DNA from: Balaenoptera acutorostrata | Taxonomy: Eukaryota > Chordata > Mammalia > Artiodactyla > Balaenopteridae | Direction of reading: 5' to 3' | Length of the DNA stretch: 64,000 nucleotides | NCBI RefSeq assembly: GCF_949987535.1 | Contig: NC_080074.1 | Span: 30,403,478 to 30,467,477, forward strand | Shown here: positions 48,086 through 59,330 of the stretch, in pieces | Layout of the letters: every line of letters starts with the position of its first letter | How positions within the stretch are numbered: position 1 is the first letter of the stretch | Program-made: the position numbers and the translations under genes | The notes under the pieces: generated by a model | The model's input: only the letters and a program-made list of their open reading frames with translations | Told to the model about the DNA's origin: nothing | Databases searched by the model: none

Positions 48086-48175
48086 CAAGTTTCACACTGC
48101 ACTAGATCCATATGTTACTACATCTCTTGTAAGATATGTTGCAAGAAAATAATTGTCTTGTCAATCATTGCATAC

Positions 48176-48537
48176 AAGAGTCCCCTTTGGGCTTCCCTGG
48201 TGGCGCAGTGGTTGAGAATCTGCCTGCTAATGCAGGGGACACGGGTTCGAGCCCTGGTCTGGGAAGATCCCACATGCCGCGGAGCGGCTGGGCCCGTGAG
48301 CCACAATTACTGAGCATGCACGTCTGGAGCCTGTGCTCCACAACAGGAGAGGCCGCGGTAGTGAGAGGCCCGCGCACCGTGATGAAGAGTGGCCCCCGCT
48401 TGCCACAACTGGAGAAAGCCCTAGCACAGAAACGAAGACCCAACATAGCAATCAATCAATCAATCAATTAATCAATAAAAAAAAAAATAAAATAAAATCT
48501 TTAAAAAAAAAAAAAAAAAAAAAAAGAGTCCCCTTTG
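48176..48537 (+). mobile_element. CHR-type SINE with 14-bp TSD
   Basis: The body (48190-48523) has the same head and B-box-like 'ggttcgagccc'. Its tail is (AATC)n followed by a long A-run. The repeats 'aagagtcccctttg' at 48176-48189 and 48524-48537 are identical. The open frames inside (up to 111 codons, one ending in a Lys run read from the tail) are not genes. Confidence 0.95.
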
Positions 48538-49101
48538 TGGGGATTTCCAAACAAGGATTAGCATAATAAAGGTTCTTAATAAAGTCTTGCTGGTAGCAAA
48601 GAAAAGTCTTAACCTTGTTTGACCTATATACTAAGAAACACATTTTCTCAATTGACCATCTCTTAATATTTCTTGAGGAATTAATGTTCCCAAATCCAGA
48701 CTTTGGGAAGTCATTCTGGTTCATAATATGTATATAACTAACTAAACTAAACTAACCTAACTAAAACTACAACCAGTACATTTAGTCCAATTGTACAAAT
48801 TAGGAAAAGACATTCCATTTGGGTGGAGAATTTAAATAAAAATTATAATCAGATTGACTTTTCTGAGCATTTGAAATACACAAATGTACTTCTTCAACTG
48901 GGATTTTAGCCCCTCATTGTCTCCAAGCTGCATGCACAACCTGTACAACTGTCCACAGTGACCCTGTTTACCAGAGCAGAGTAAACTTGGTTTTTACCAA
49001 AATGGGAATGCCCCTGAAAGAACATTTGCCCTCAGCCCCAACTTTGAAGGAATGTGACGTAGTATCACTGGTGTAGAGTCAAAGTCCATCACAGATACAA
49101 G
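48538..49101. other. Unassigned sequence with a short pentamer-like repeat
   Basis: A low-complexity tract of AACTA/AACTAA-type units lies at about 48731-48770. The rest is not recognised. Confidence 0.5.
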
Positions 49102-49262
49102 CAGGAGTCAAGTTGTAACCATAGGTATACTAGGTGTGAGTTCATTATGGGGTCAGGCCAGAGTAAACCTGAAATATGGGTAGAGTAGATGTGAGCATAT
49201 TGTGAGGACAGGCAGAAGTCCACATGTCAGTTTGGGTATACCAGGTGTGCAGAGATTGCTAG
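49102..49262. repeat. Three imperfect tandem units of about 54 bp
   Basis: Units begin at 49102 ('caggagtcaagttg'), 49154 ('caggccagagtaaac') and 49209 ('caggcagaagtccac'). Each then carries a version of 'ggtatacyaggtgtg' about 30 bases later. This is a diverged minisatellite-like array of three units with spacings of 52 and 55 bases. Confidence 0.7.
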
Positions 49263-49740
49263 TCGCCTCAAAATCCTTTTTCATTTTCTCTTCTATGTGA
49301 TAGAGCCCTTGATTTTTAGTTGGGTGAATGACCATCTGGGACAAATTACACATTTCCTAGACTCTTTTCCACGGCGTTTGGCTAAACTAAGTGCTCACCA
49401 ATGACATCATAAATGAAAACTGTGTGTGCAACTTCCAGACAGTGTTCTTAAAAGGAGAAAGTGCACCCTTATCCTTCTTTTTTCCTTCTTCCTGCTTGGT
49501 AAAATGCAAATGAATGGCTTGACTAAGTACGGCCACCTTGGATGATACAATGAACTTAGGAATGGAGGCTAGGCAAAATAGACTAAAAAAGAGCCTGGAG
49601 GCCTGATACCACGGAGGGACATACCATCTGTCTTTGGACCATCTACCTCCAGACTGTGTTATGAGAGAAAAATTAACTCACTTAAGTCACTGTTATTTGG
49701 GTTTTTCTGTCACTTGCAACCAGATTTAATCTTAAAAAAT
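49263..49740. repeat. Old interspersed repeat, family not named
   Basis: The block 'gacatcataaatgaaaactgtg', 'ccaccttggatgatacaatg', 'gcctggaggcctgatacc', 'ctacctccagactgtgttatg', 'agagaaaaattaac' and 'taagtcactgttatttgggttt' follows a common mammalian repeat that I recognise by pattern but cannot name securely. A related block occurs at about 52440-52690. Confidence 0.45.
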
Positions 49741-51039
49741 TCAATATGTGTGGTTGATGCATGAATTCCCAAGCCAAGTTATTATAATTTTTAAAGATTA
49801 TCTGTGTTTCTTCCTGCTTTCCATTAGCAGCACTAATTAAAACTTGATTTTGCTCCTATAATTCTGCCTAAATTTAAAAGAGTTTTTATGTGGTTTTGTA
49901 TGCACTAACAGCTAAGTTTCAGGAAAAGACAAAATGTTGGTCTTGGCAGCCACCTTAGATTCATTAAGAATCTTAAACTCAGATAAAAAACCTATCTACA
50001 ATATGAACATAGTTTCACCTTTGAAACTGGGTATTTCCTGACTGATAGGGAAGATTAAAATATTCCTATAGTAAGACTTTTTTCCAAGTTCTTAATTTAT
50101 ACATCAAAATATAGTAAGAAATAGGAAAAACTGTCACATTTAACAACCACATAGCCTCAAGGAAACAAGCAAGTAGAAACAATCATTTACAGTGCAGTAT
50201 GACAAGCTCTAGCACAGACTGAACTAAATATATATTAATAAATAATAGATTCTAGCATAGAGTTAAGCATATATTAGTAAATATATAACTAATGTGTTTC
50301 ATGTATTTTACAAGTCGTATACAAATTTTCAATCTTACCTACTAGTACAAAACTCTAGTACAATTCATTTATCTTTAATTTCTATTGTTCATTCTTTATT
50401 TTATATATCATATTCCACATTAAATAATCTGACAACTTTATATAGTCTAATGGAAGTATACTACAAATTCTTACTGAACAAATTTATTCGACTATATATG
50501 TGTATATATGTATATACATATACATATATATATTCTACACTTTAGTATTTATGAGCTACTCATATGACACTCCTCTCTTTTCCTGGGAATATTTTCTCCT
50601 CTACTTCACTCACACAGTTCAGTGTCATGTTCCTCTATGACCCCATTTCCCTGAACATAGCTAATTAAATTGGATACATTTCCTAAGATTTTTAAATTTC
50701 AGACCAGAGAATGTCAGTCATTTTTCCCCTGTTCACTGAAGCTGTGAATTGTAAAACTCAGAGCCTGCCAAAGGTCATATTTCTCTCCATGTGAAGAGGG
50801 CAAGTTTGCAATGAGAGAAAATAACACTAAGTAGACCAAGAAAAGTAGAATCAAGGGAAAAAGAGAGAGAGTTCTGCAGCATTCAATTCCTGGTTCTGAC
50901 TCTTCCTGAGGCCTAGATGCATTACTGCCCTTCCTATGGTCTGACCATTTAAGCCTCTGTGGCATCCATGGGTTAATCTATATTCTTTTGTGCTGAAGTT
51001 CTCTTGATTGGGCTTGACTCATTCCAAATAGACTACATC
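49741..51039. other. Unassigned sequence with a TA-rich repeat
   Basis: Apart from a (TATATG/TATACA)n tract at about 50488-50535, nothing is recognised. The open frames (83 codons each at 50294-50545 and 50714-50965 minus) show no domain. Confidence 0.45.
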
Positions 51040-51250
51040 ATAGTCTAGTAACAAACAACTCCCAAATGTAATGACTTTTTAAAAAAAAAGATTTATTTCT
51101 CTCTTATATTATATGACACTCAGAGATTGGCAGGGAAAACTCTAGCTATTTGGGAGCTCAAGTAAATAATATAGCCAGTTGTCATGCCAGAGGGAAGAGA
51201 AAGAGCTTTAGAGGGTCTCACAGTAGTAATTAAATGCCTTCAACCCAAGC
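51040..51250 (+). repeat. Old interspersed repeat fragment
   Basis: 'agtaacaaacaactcccaaat', 'gatttatttctctcttat' and 'atgacactcagagattggcagg' resemble a common mammalian repeat with the pattern 'acaaaccaccccaaaac...' and 'tcatttatt...'. Related blocks may lie at about 61730 and 63893. The family is not named. Confidence 0.35.
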
Positions 51251-52439
51251 CAGAAAGTGATACACATCATTTCCATTCCCAATTCTTTGTCCAGAACTGG
51301 TAATATGACCCAGCCAACCACAAGCCAGGGAGTATAGTCTGGCCACATGCACCAAGATGGGGGAGAATGGGAAATAACATATTAGCAACCAGAGTCATAA
51401 TTAATATAGCAGCAAAGGTTTTCTTTTGCCTAGGCAAACCCAAAACAGGGTTAAGGTGTTTGGAATCTGCTGCAGAGTTCATGTATGGTTGAGGGTTTAG
51501 TTGTAATTCCAAATTTCTCTGTTGTGCAGCTAGAACTTTGGATTTCTTGTAAGTCCTTATATTCACTTAGAATTACAGAAAAGTGGGGCAGGGTTCCTGG
51601 AGGTGCTGAAGTAGCAACATAAGATGCAGTAGAAAGATTCCTCACTTGGAACTTCTGAAGAAACCTGACTCTATCTGGGCACTGATAATGTTTTCCCTCT
51701 CCAGGTTTAACTAAAGAATGGAAGGAGATATCCAAAATAAAATCTTGAGATAGCAGTTATTGATTGGTGTGATGGTTTTCTGATGTCATCACAAACAAGG
51801 CCCTTCTGTCATCCTGCTTGATCATCCTTTAGCTTTAGGCATTACACTGTATCACAGGCAGGAATATGGGCCAAAGAGGCTATATCAGCTGAGTTTTCCT
51901 TTTTAAAAATCTTTCATGGAAGCTCCTTCCAGCAGACATCACTTACATTTAACTGGCCAAAACTGTGGCACAAGGGAACCTGAGAAACAGAAAATTTTAG
52001 CTTTCCAGCCTCTGATAATCTAAAACACCTTATCTTCCACAAGTGTCTGTACGTAAATATTAGAAATTCACATACGCATTGGGAACAAGGGAGGGAAAGG
52101 ACATTTTGTTTGAAAATACAATTTATCTGTGGTAGAATAAGGCATGAAAGAAACAGATTTGTAGTATTGACCTTTCAGATGCTGCAATGCTGTATTATAT
52201 ATATTTGGCAATTTATGGATTTTACTAAACTGATTCCACTTTGGGGGCACAGGGCCATTAAAAACAAGTAAAATTTGATATGGAAAATAAAATATAAGGT
52301 ATCATTTCTTGGCTTAGTAAATTGTGTAATTTTGGAGAAAACTGAATTGACAACATTTTATTGGCTTCTAAGCAATATCAAAGAGATATTAGTGAAATGC
52401 CTTTAGTGATTAAATTGCCTGTGATAGATTGTATTATTT
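51251..52439. other. Unassigned sequence
   Basis: No gene or repeat is recognised. Two overlapping minus-strand frames (51267-51566, 99 codons; 51451-51735, 94 codons) have no domain I recognise. Confidence 0.4.
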
Positions 52440-52690
52440 CTTCACAGTTCTTTCTTCCTTCCCCAACCTTGCTCTGGCTCACTGTGGCTGAAGTATGCCA
52501 CTTTGCCCTGTTGCCTTTGAGTTTAGACATGTGAGAAAGGGCCATATGCTGGTTCCAGTTAGAGCCAGCAATAGTATCACATGTTTCTGCTGGTCACTCT
52601 CTTTGCTTCCAATGTAAGAACAGCATGCCCAAATAGTGGTTATTCTTTAGGCACAGAAAATGCTGTGAGATATACATGGCTATACTCCTG
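52440..52690. repeat. Old interspersed repeat, family not named
   Basis: 'gctcactgtggctgaagtatgcc', 'gagaaagggccatatgctgg' and 'gaacagcatgcccaaatagtgg' follow the same type of common mammalian repeat as 49263-49740. An L2 fragment follows directly. Confidence 0.4.
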
Positions 52691-52832
52691 TCTATAAGAC
52701 ACATGCCATGTATGCTCCATGAGGAGAGGACTTACATCTAATTGCTTCACCATTGGATATGAAGTGCTCATCACAGTGCCTGGCTCTTCATGTGTACTCA
52801 ATAAATCATTGTTGAGTGGATTAGGGTTGAAG
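52691..52832 (+). repeat. L2 LINE 3' end, plus strand
   Basis: 'tgctccatgaggagagg', 'catcacagtgcctggctc' and 'gtactcaataaatcattgttg' match the L2 3' end in forward orientation, ending in a GAGTGGA relic of the usual GAATGAA terminus. Confidence 0.75.
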
Positions 52833-52849
52833 GAATCTTTGCAATTTAT

Positions 52850-52992
52850 CTTAAAGTCTCTAAGTGGAGTTCTCTCTTTTGTAAAATGGAGATAACAATG
52901 ACTGCTCAGGATTTCTGAGAGGATTTAGCAAGGGTAACATCTTAGTACAGTGCAATGCACACAGAAAGTACTCAATACATTACAGTGTTGGT
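52850..52992 (+). repeat. MIR SINE, plus strand
   Basis: 'cttttgtaaaatggagataacaa', 'tgagaggatttagcaaggg' and 'agtgcaatgcacacagaaagtac' follow the second half of MIR. The first half is missing or unrecognisable. Confidence 0.75.
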
Positions 52993-53929
52993 TTCATTAT
53001 TTTTTCATCATTAGTGTAAAGTTAGTGGTGTTTAGGACAAAGCTCTCTATATAGTATACTTCTATCCATCTACCTACCTAGGGGAAAACCTGAGTCTTTG
53101 AAATTTCTTTTTTGAGTCAGCATGATATTTACTGAGTGCTACAGTGGACCCAGCAGGGTTAGGTAGGACAGACAATTCAGTTGACTTGTAAGGTTAACCA
53201 TAACCCATATTATCCTGAATTGAAATGCAATATTTTTATGTGAGTAGAAAAGTAACATTTATTAAAGAAAATTATAATTTTATGTATTTTCTTTCAATTT
53301 TTGTTTAATGTAAGTAGTCACTTGAGTCATTCTCAAATTTCACAGGGCAAAGCTTAAAAGACTTCATTAATATTTTCGCCTTACTTAAAATCAAAAGATT
53401 TTGATGAAGAGTCATAATTTAGTATGAAACTTAAACCTAAATAATTTGACCTAAGAAACCCTTGTTTTCCTTGGGTTAGGCTCCCTGTTTATTTGCTGTT
53501 GCTGATAAATATCAGACAATGGAGAACAGGGTCATAGATTCTGTACTCCTTATTTTTCTGTGAACACAGAAGCATGTGCCTTAACTTTTCAGTTTGCCAC
53601 ATTTAAGAAAATAATGCTGCTGTTTATTTCATTTGAACCAATCCTAAGGAAGAAATTATGGTACCTCAATACATCTGAAATTGTATTATGAAATTTTTAA
53701 AAATTGCCATATGTACCACTAAGAAATTTAAAGTTATTTCTGATTAAACTACGACATGCCATTAATTGTCAAGACAGATCATGATTTGTGTTAAAATGTG
53801 AAAAAAAAATGTGGATCTCAGAATTGAAAATTATATTTCACTAATTTGGAAAATGCAATTTAACCTGAACACAGTTAAATATCTTCATTAGTGTTAAAAT
53901 TATTGAGGAAAAATAAATTTAGACATCAG
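52993..53929. other. Unassigned AT-rich sequence
   Basis: No gene, RNA or repeat is recognised. Confidence 0.4.
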
Positions 53930-54115
53930 ACACACTTGGATTCAAATTCTTAACCTGTTTCTTGTTAGTTGTATAACACCCATGTGTTTCTTAAGCTTTT
54001 AGTGAGCCTCAGATTTTCTTTTCTATAAAATGGAAATAATTTCAGCCTTATTCTATGGTTGGTCTGAAAATTGAATTAAATTATATATGAAAGCATCAAG
54101 CACAGTTCATGGCAT
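53930..54115 (+). repeat. MIR SINE, plus strand
   Basis: Nearly the whole MIR core is recognisable: 'acacttggattcaaattc', 'gagcctcagattttc', 'tctataaaatggaaataattt', 'gaaaattgaattaaat' and 'aagcacagttcatgg'. Confidence 0.8.
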
Positions 54116-54911
54116 AGTTCATTCCTTTCTATTATGTGAAAGCTAAAATAAGATGCAGAGTAGAGGTCGGGTGACAATTAGTGATTAATAGGGAGTATGG
54201 GTCTACCATGTTCCTGGGCTAGTATTTCATCAACACATTTGTTGTTATCTCCTAATATTTATGTGATGCTTCCTGTGCCAGGCACATATTGTCTACTAGT
54301 TTTCCTTAACTTTACTATTTAATGTATTTTTTTTCCAAGTTTTAGACCTTACAGGTTTGTTTGCTTCACAAGTTTTCCCTGTTTCATTCCCTTGGAGCTT
54401 GATGATATTTATACAGCATCTGTTCAGATCTGCTTTCTTGCCCAGTGATTATCTGCATTTTACCTGTGCTGCTATGAATTTCTTCCAAAGCAGTGGTAAG
54501 GTTAAATTCTCTAGGAGTTGTCATTTCTGCTACATATGTTTTAGGTAGCCTAACACTTTAGTTTCTTGAGTGATGAGTAAGAAGTTCCAATATCTTTTAA
54601 TTCTCATAGAATCATATAATTTTAGACGTACACTGGACTTTATTGGGCAATCAATGGTATAAGTAATTATTGGCCACAAAATTCCTTTATTCAAATGATA
54701 AGAAAAACTGAAATCCAAAATTATGTGATTTGTCAAATTATATAGATTGATGACCTATCTCTCATGCCTTTAAGACTAAATAAAAAGAATATCAAAAAAT
54801 GAAAGGACAAAGAAAAACTAATCCTAACACACATGGCTCAGACTACTAGCAAAAGCCCAAGATCCTGGAGAAGAGGCTAATGCATCATAAAGCATTTCTA
54901 CATGGATTTTT
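54116..54911. other. Unassigned sequence
   Basis: No gene is seen. 'tgcttcctgtgccaggcacat' near 54270 could be an L2 or MIR scrap but is too short to assign. The open frames of 63-68 codons have no domain. Confidence 0.4.
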
Positions 54912-55553
54912 AAAAGGTGACATATGCATACTACTATATATAAAATAGATAACTAATAAAGACCTACTGTATAGCACAGGGAACTCTACTCAATACTCTG
55001 TAATGGACTATATGGGAAAAGAATCTAAGGTTATAGAGAATAGTCAATTAAGAACATCAACAACTTCAAATTTATTAACCATAAAATGCAGCTTTGTAGT
55101 ATTACAGTTAATTTTTTGAAAATATTACAAAAAGTAAGACCATATTAAAAATACATTGTACAGAAAAATATCAGTGACCTAATATTAAAATCAAGTATGC
55201 TAAATAACTGATAAAATTTGTGAATATGTATTGATACCAAAATAATTATTCTGTTAATGTTATTTTAATGTTCAGATTATCAGTACGAAGATTAAATTTT
55301 CCTTTAGTGTATGTTATCCTAATGTTCCCACAATTTTGCATCGCTGTTTAATGGAATTATTTTAGAGGCCCATCAATGTAATAAAATCAGCTGTCATTCA
55401 ATAAAAAAACATTTAAAAATTTTAAAAAAAGAATCTAAAAAAGAGTGGATATATGTATATGTATAACTGATTCACTCTGCTGTACACCTGAAACTAACAC
55501 AAAATTGTAAATCAACTCTACTCCAATAAAAATTTAAAAAAAAAAAAGGTGAC
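54912..55553 (+). mobile_element. 5'-truncated L1 3' end with TSD, itself interrupted
   Basis: L1 3' UTR sequence runs from 'atagataactaataaagacctac' to 'tctgtaatggactatatggg' and resumes at 55427 with 'aaagaatctaaaaaagagtgg', 'aactgattcactctgctg' and 'ctactccaataaaaat' plus poly(A). Flanks 'aaaaggtgac' at 54912-54921 and 55544-55553 are identical, though the second lies next to the A-tail. It is an older, shorter L1 subfamily than L1A-C, closer to the copy at 56.75 kb. A 399-base block interrupts it. Confidence 0.88.
55017..55437 (+). pseudogene. Retrocopy of an unidentified transcript inside an L1 tail
   Basis: Block 55028-55426 splits the L1 3' end and is flanked by identical 'aaaagaatcta' at 55017-55027 and 55427-55437. 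It carries AATAAA at 55400-55405 about 20 bases before a short A-run at its right end, the layout of a 3' UTR cleaved and reinserted by L1 machinery. No open frame is present and it is AT-rich, so it is likely the 3' end of an mRNA or lncRNA. The source gene is not recognised. Confidence 0.7.
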
Positions 55554-56210
55554 TTCCTTGGATAATAGAAAGTGCTTCATTTTTAAGAGATAGTGTAGGG
55601 AGAAAAATGTGTTGGAAAACACAAAACCTGAATTCTTTTTATAGTGCAGTTTTAATCTGTTTCTAGGCAGCAACAGCTCTTTACTCCTCCAAACAATTCC
55701 TGCCAGCAGATTGTACCAGACAGAGCAGGCACACTGCCATTTAGATTTTCTTTTCCCAATTCCCAAGGAATTCTCTTTGAGCCTATAACAAACCAATTAA
55801 TGATGAGGACAAGTCGTCAGTTCAAAATTCTAAATTCATTAAGACACTTTTCAAGTACCTTTTTAATATAAAAATTAGATTAAAAATCACGTATTTATAA
55901 TATCAAGCTAAGTCCAGAACTTGTAGAAATAATTGTAAAAATAATCCAACAAATCCCAGATAGGAGTAAAGGAAGAAACCAAAAAAGAATCCCAAAGATT
56001 GGGTGACTAAAAGAAGCCAAAGCCCACAGAATTGGATTAGAACAACTGGTTGCTCAAAACCAATTACTAAACATTTGTCTAAATACAGTGAATTAATTCT
56101 AAATATGTTTGTTTAGAGAGGGATATTTCATATAATCTTTGGCACATATATTTTGCTGAATTTTGTTTCAGTTTCTTTATATAGCAGTGTTTCTGAAATG
56201 GCAGAGCATA
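55554..56210. other. Unassigned sequence
   Basis: No gene or repeat is recognised. The 92-codon minus frame (55518-55796) starts in the flank and reads into the L1 tail, and its translation shows no domain. Confidence 0.4.
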
Positions 56211-56713
56211 TACATAGATGGTCCCCAACTTCTGATGATTTGACTTATGATTTTTCAACTTTAAGATGGTGTGAAAAAAATATGCATTCAGTAGAAACCA
56301 CAGCTTGAATTTTGATCTTTTCCTGGGCTAGCAATTTGCAATACAATATTCTCTCCTGATGCTGGTCAGCAAGCCACAACTCCCAGTCAGCTATGTGATC
56401 ATGAGGGTAAACAACCAATACACTTAGAACTATTCTGTAGCCATACAACCATTCTGTTTTTCACTTTCAGTACAGTATTCAATAAATTACATGAGCTATT
56501 CAACACTTTATTATAAAACAGGCTTTGTGTTAGATGATTTGCCTAATTGTAGGCTAATGCAAGTATTCTGAGCATGTTTAAGGTAAGCTAAGCTAAGCTA
56601 AGCTACAATGTTCAGTAGGTTAGGTGTATTAAATGCATTTTTGACTTAGGATATTTTCAACTTACAATGGGTTTATAGGGACATAACCCCATGTAATTTG
56701 AGGATGATCTGTA
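56211..56713. mobile_element. Tigger-like (pogo/mariner) nonautonomous DNA transposon
   Basis: The element (56213-56711) has similar inverted ends ('catagatggtccccaac...' at the left; 'cagatcatcctcaaatt' as the reverse of the right end). It is flanked by TA on both sides, as expected for mariner-class insertion. The inside reads 'gacttatgatttttcaac', 'catacaaccattctgtttttc', 'cttttattataaaacagg'-type text and 'gacataaccccatgtaa', matching a common Tigger-type repeat. At about 500 bases it carries no transposase. An (AAGCT)n stretch lies at 56584-56605. Confidence 0.75.
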
Positions 56714-56733
56714 TTTTTGTGATTGTTGTTACA

Positions 56734-56987
56734 GAGAGTTACCATTTTATTTATTTATCTATTTGTTTATTTATTGGAGTATAGCTGCTTTACAATGTTG
56801 TGCTAGTTTCTGCTGTACAGCAAAGTGAATCAGTTTTACGTATACATATATCCACTCTGTTTTAGATTTCCTCCCATTTAGGTCACCACAGGTCATTGAG
56901 TAGCGTTCCCTGTGCTATACAGTAGGCTCTCATTAGTTATCTATTTTATACATAGTAGTGTATATATGCCTGAGAGTTGCCATTTTA
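56734..56987 (-). mobile_element. 5'-truncated L1 3' end, minus strand, with 16-bp TSD
   Basis: The body (56750-56971) is a reversed L1 3' UTR: an ATTT-rich start (the reversed tail), 'ggagtatagctgctttacaatg', 'tctgctgtacagcaaagtg' and 'ctcattagttatctattttatac'. The flanks 'gagagttaccatttta' (56734-56749) and 'gagagttgccatttta' (56972-56987) match at 15 of 16 positions. Confidence 0.92.
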
Positions 56988-58533
56988 AATTTCTATTTCC
57001 TCCCGTGCCAAGAGATCAAGAGAACAAGGTAGTTCAGAGCAGTTTCTCTTGTCTGAGAAGTCACTCCATTGGTTCCAACATATAAAAGTAGTATCCTTGT
57101 TCCAGAAAAAGATTATAATAAAACAGTGTTTTGGCTTAACAGTGGGAGACCCATCTTTTACCAAATGATATGCAAGACTCTAAAGCTGTTGAAAAGATAG
57201 TAAGCAAACATGCAAAAGGGATAAAGAGAAATCTTTAAAAAAAAAGAAAGGAAAAGAAAATTCCTTGCTTTGGGGAGTTAGGGTTATTAGAATATTTCTT
57301 ATGGATTGAGACTGGTCCTGAAAAAGGTTATCTGGAACAAACTGAAACCAAAAAAACCCAAAAGACAAGTCCATGGAGGAAGTATAGAGCATAGATTTGC
57401 AACCATCAAAGACCAAATTTTTATGAGGGCAGATGGATGGCTAAATGGGCAAGAGGATGGCTATATCTGCACACCTTTACTGACATGGCCATCATAGTGT
57501 TGTGAGTTTGCTGAAGGAAGACACCGTGTGTGACTGTAAATAAGAGCCATGAGCTTCTGAATCCAGGCCTGCCTTGGCTGGAATAAGCTGAAGGACAGGC
57601 CCTCTCTTCCTTCACTGCCCATAGTTAAAACATAAGGCCTGCCCAGCATGGTGGCAATGACATCATCATTGAAGCAATGCATGAAACAGAACTGGACCAT
57701 GTTCATTTGATGACAAATGCAGGTTCTCTAGTGTTTTCTCTGTAATGAGTCCTTGGCACCAAGGCCGACACTTTGGACCAAACAAGTGCTTCAGATAAGA
57801 GTACTGTGTCATAGAGCTCAAATGAGGAGTCCTCACCATTAGGAAGGTGGACACAATTATGGAGGTAAAGGCAAGGTATGACTTACCGTACACATAGGGC
57901 TAATTCTCAGGTTATTTTCACTGCCTTCACACTCCAGTGGCAATTATGATGACAGTAGTGAGTACAGCATCACTGTGGATTGGCCAGATAACTGCTGCTT
58001 ACATCATTTGGGGAACATACCAGGGTGGTGGCTGATCTTACCGACTTCTGGCAGTGGTTGTAGCATCTTCTAGCTCCATTCATGAGGCCGAGTGATGATA
58101 TAATGATGTCGGCAAATATCCTGGAGATCTGAGATTATTACAGAAGTGCTGACCCACTGGAGGAGAAAAGGACAAAGGAGGGCTAAATTAGTTTTGATTT
58201 GAATAATAATAATAACCTATGATCTAGAGAATTGGGTCATATTAATTGCATATTAAATAAAAATAAAAGCACTTCATTATGGGTAGAGAGATTTATGAAA
58301 AGAAAAACATAAGTAGAAGTAGTGCAAATTAATGAAGGAGAAAGTCTGTGAAATTGTGGGAATTCACATCTAATATTCATCTAATGATGATCAGCTTTCA
58401 AAGAGTCAATCTTGATTTCCCATAATTACTATTTCCCAGCAAGTTTCAGTCTGGTGAGGTGGGGGGGTGGAGTGGAATCTAATATTAATAAGGCCTTTGT
58501 AATTAAAGATCTGTGGAGGCAAACTTTTCCTGC
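56988..58533. other. Unassigned sequence with stacked minus-strand open frames
   Basis: Four minus-strand open frames of 64-81 codons overlap or abut between 57180 and 57893, in three different frames, in locally GC-richer sequence. The translations show hydrophobic and Cys/His-containing stretches but no family I can name. The stack could be a decayed processed gene or an old repeat ORF, or chance. No poly(A) tail or TSD was found. A plus-strand 63-codon frame (57306-57497) overlaps. Confidence 0.3.
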
Positions 58534-59092
58534 TGTCAGGGAAGAAGAAATTTTCCTCTACCCTTCTAGGTTCTTCTGGCTGATCTAAGAATTAAATTGA
58601 CCTAAGACAGATTAACAGGAAAAAAATCAAACAAAAGTTTGATAACATGTATACATGAGAGAGACCCAGGAAAACTAAGTACCTCACCAAAATGGTGGAA
58701 ACCCTCACCTTAAATACCATTTTCAGCTAAAGACATAAGAGGCTGTTATGAGCAGTGGTTTGGGACTTCAAAGGGGAGGAAGGCAATTCCCACGAAGATG
58801 GAAAAGCAAATGTTTGATAACAAATGTCTGCTGGACAGGCAGAGACAAGAGACACAGAGAGTAATTTTAACAAACAGATTTTGCTAGGTTCCTCCCTGTC
58901 TACCACACCAGGCTCATATTAATCTATGGTGATAGCTCCCTTCCTGCAATAGGCCCTCTCTCTACATTCTTTAGGCAGCTAAGGGGGAGGCAAAAAGGCT
59001 TCTGGAGTCTTCTGTTTCTTAAAAATAATCAGGCTAAGCTAATCCCCATGCCAAAGAGACATTTGGGGGTGGCAAGTTTTTCTTCCCTACAC
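58534..59092 (-). repeat. Solo LTR-like element, minus strand
   Basis: Read in reverse it starts 'tgtagggaagaaaaacttgcc', continues 'atgtctctttggcatgggg' and 'gcctgattatttttaagaaac', and ends in 'agaacctagaagggtagagg' and 'tccctgaca'. Both ends correspond to those of 45930-46471. The middle differs, so the two are related but not the same subfamily. Boundaries are accurate to a few bases. Confidence 0.6.
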
Positions 59093-59300
59093 AGCAATAG
59101 GCAGATTAATAAATAGTTTGGGCTTTGTGGGCCATAAAAACTTCTGTTGTTTCTAAATTCAGCCATTTTAGCTTGAAAGTCACCATGGACAATACATAAA
59201 TGAATGTGGCTATGTTTTAATGAAATTTTATTTACAAAAGCCTGGGGCACTTGGATTCAGCTCACGTGAGGGCCATAATTTGTGGACTCCCGTGTTAGAC
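59093..59300 (+). repeat. hAT-type (Charlie-like) DNA transposon fragment
   Basis: 'tttgggctttgtgggccataaa', 'aaattcagccattttagc', 'catggacaatacataaatgaatg', 'aaattttatttacaaaag' and 'aatttgtggactcccgtgttag' follow a widespread mammalian hAT repeat whose usual end is 'agtttgccgacccctg'. It directly abuts the LTR-like element, so one probably inserted beside or into the other. Confidence 0.6.
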
Positions 59301-59330
59301 TGAAAATGCACACTATATCATGACAACTAT

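Noticed and set aside
48333..48566. 77-codon frame ending in a polylysine stretch
   Set aside because: It reads through the SINE body and its A-rich tail.
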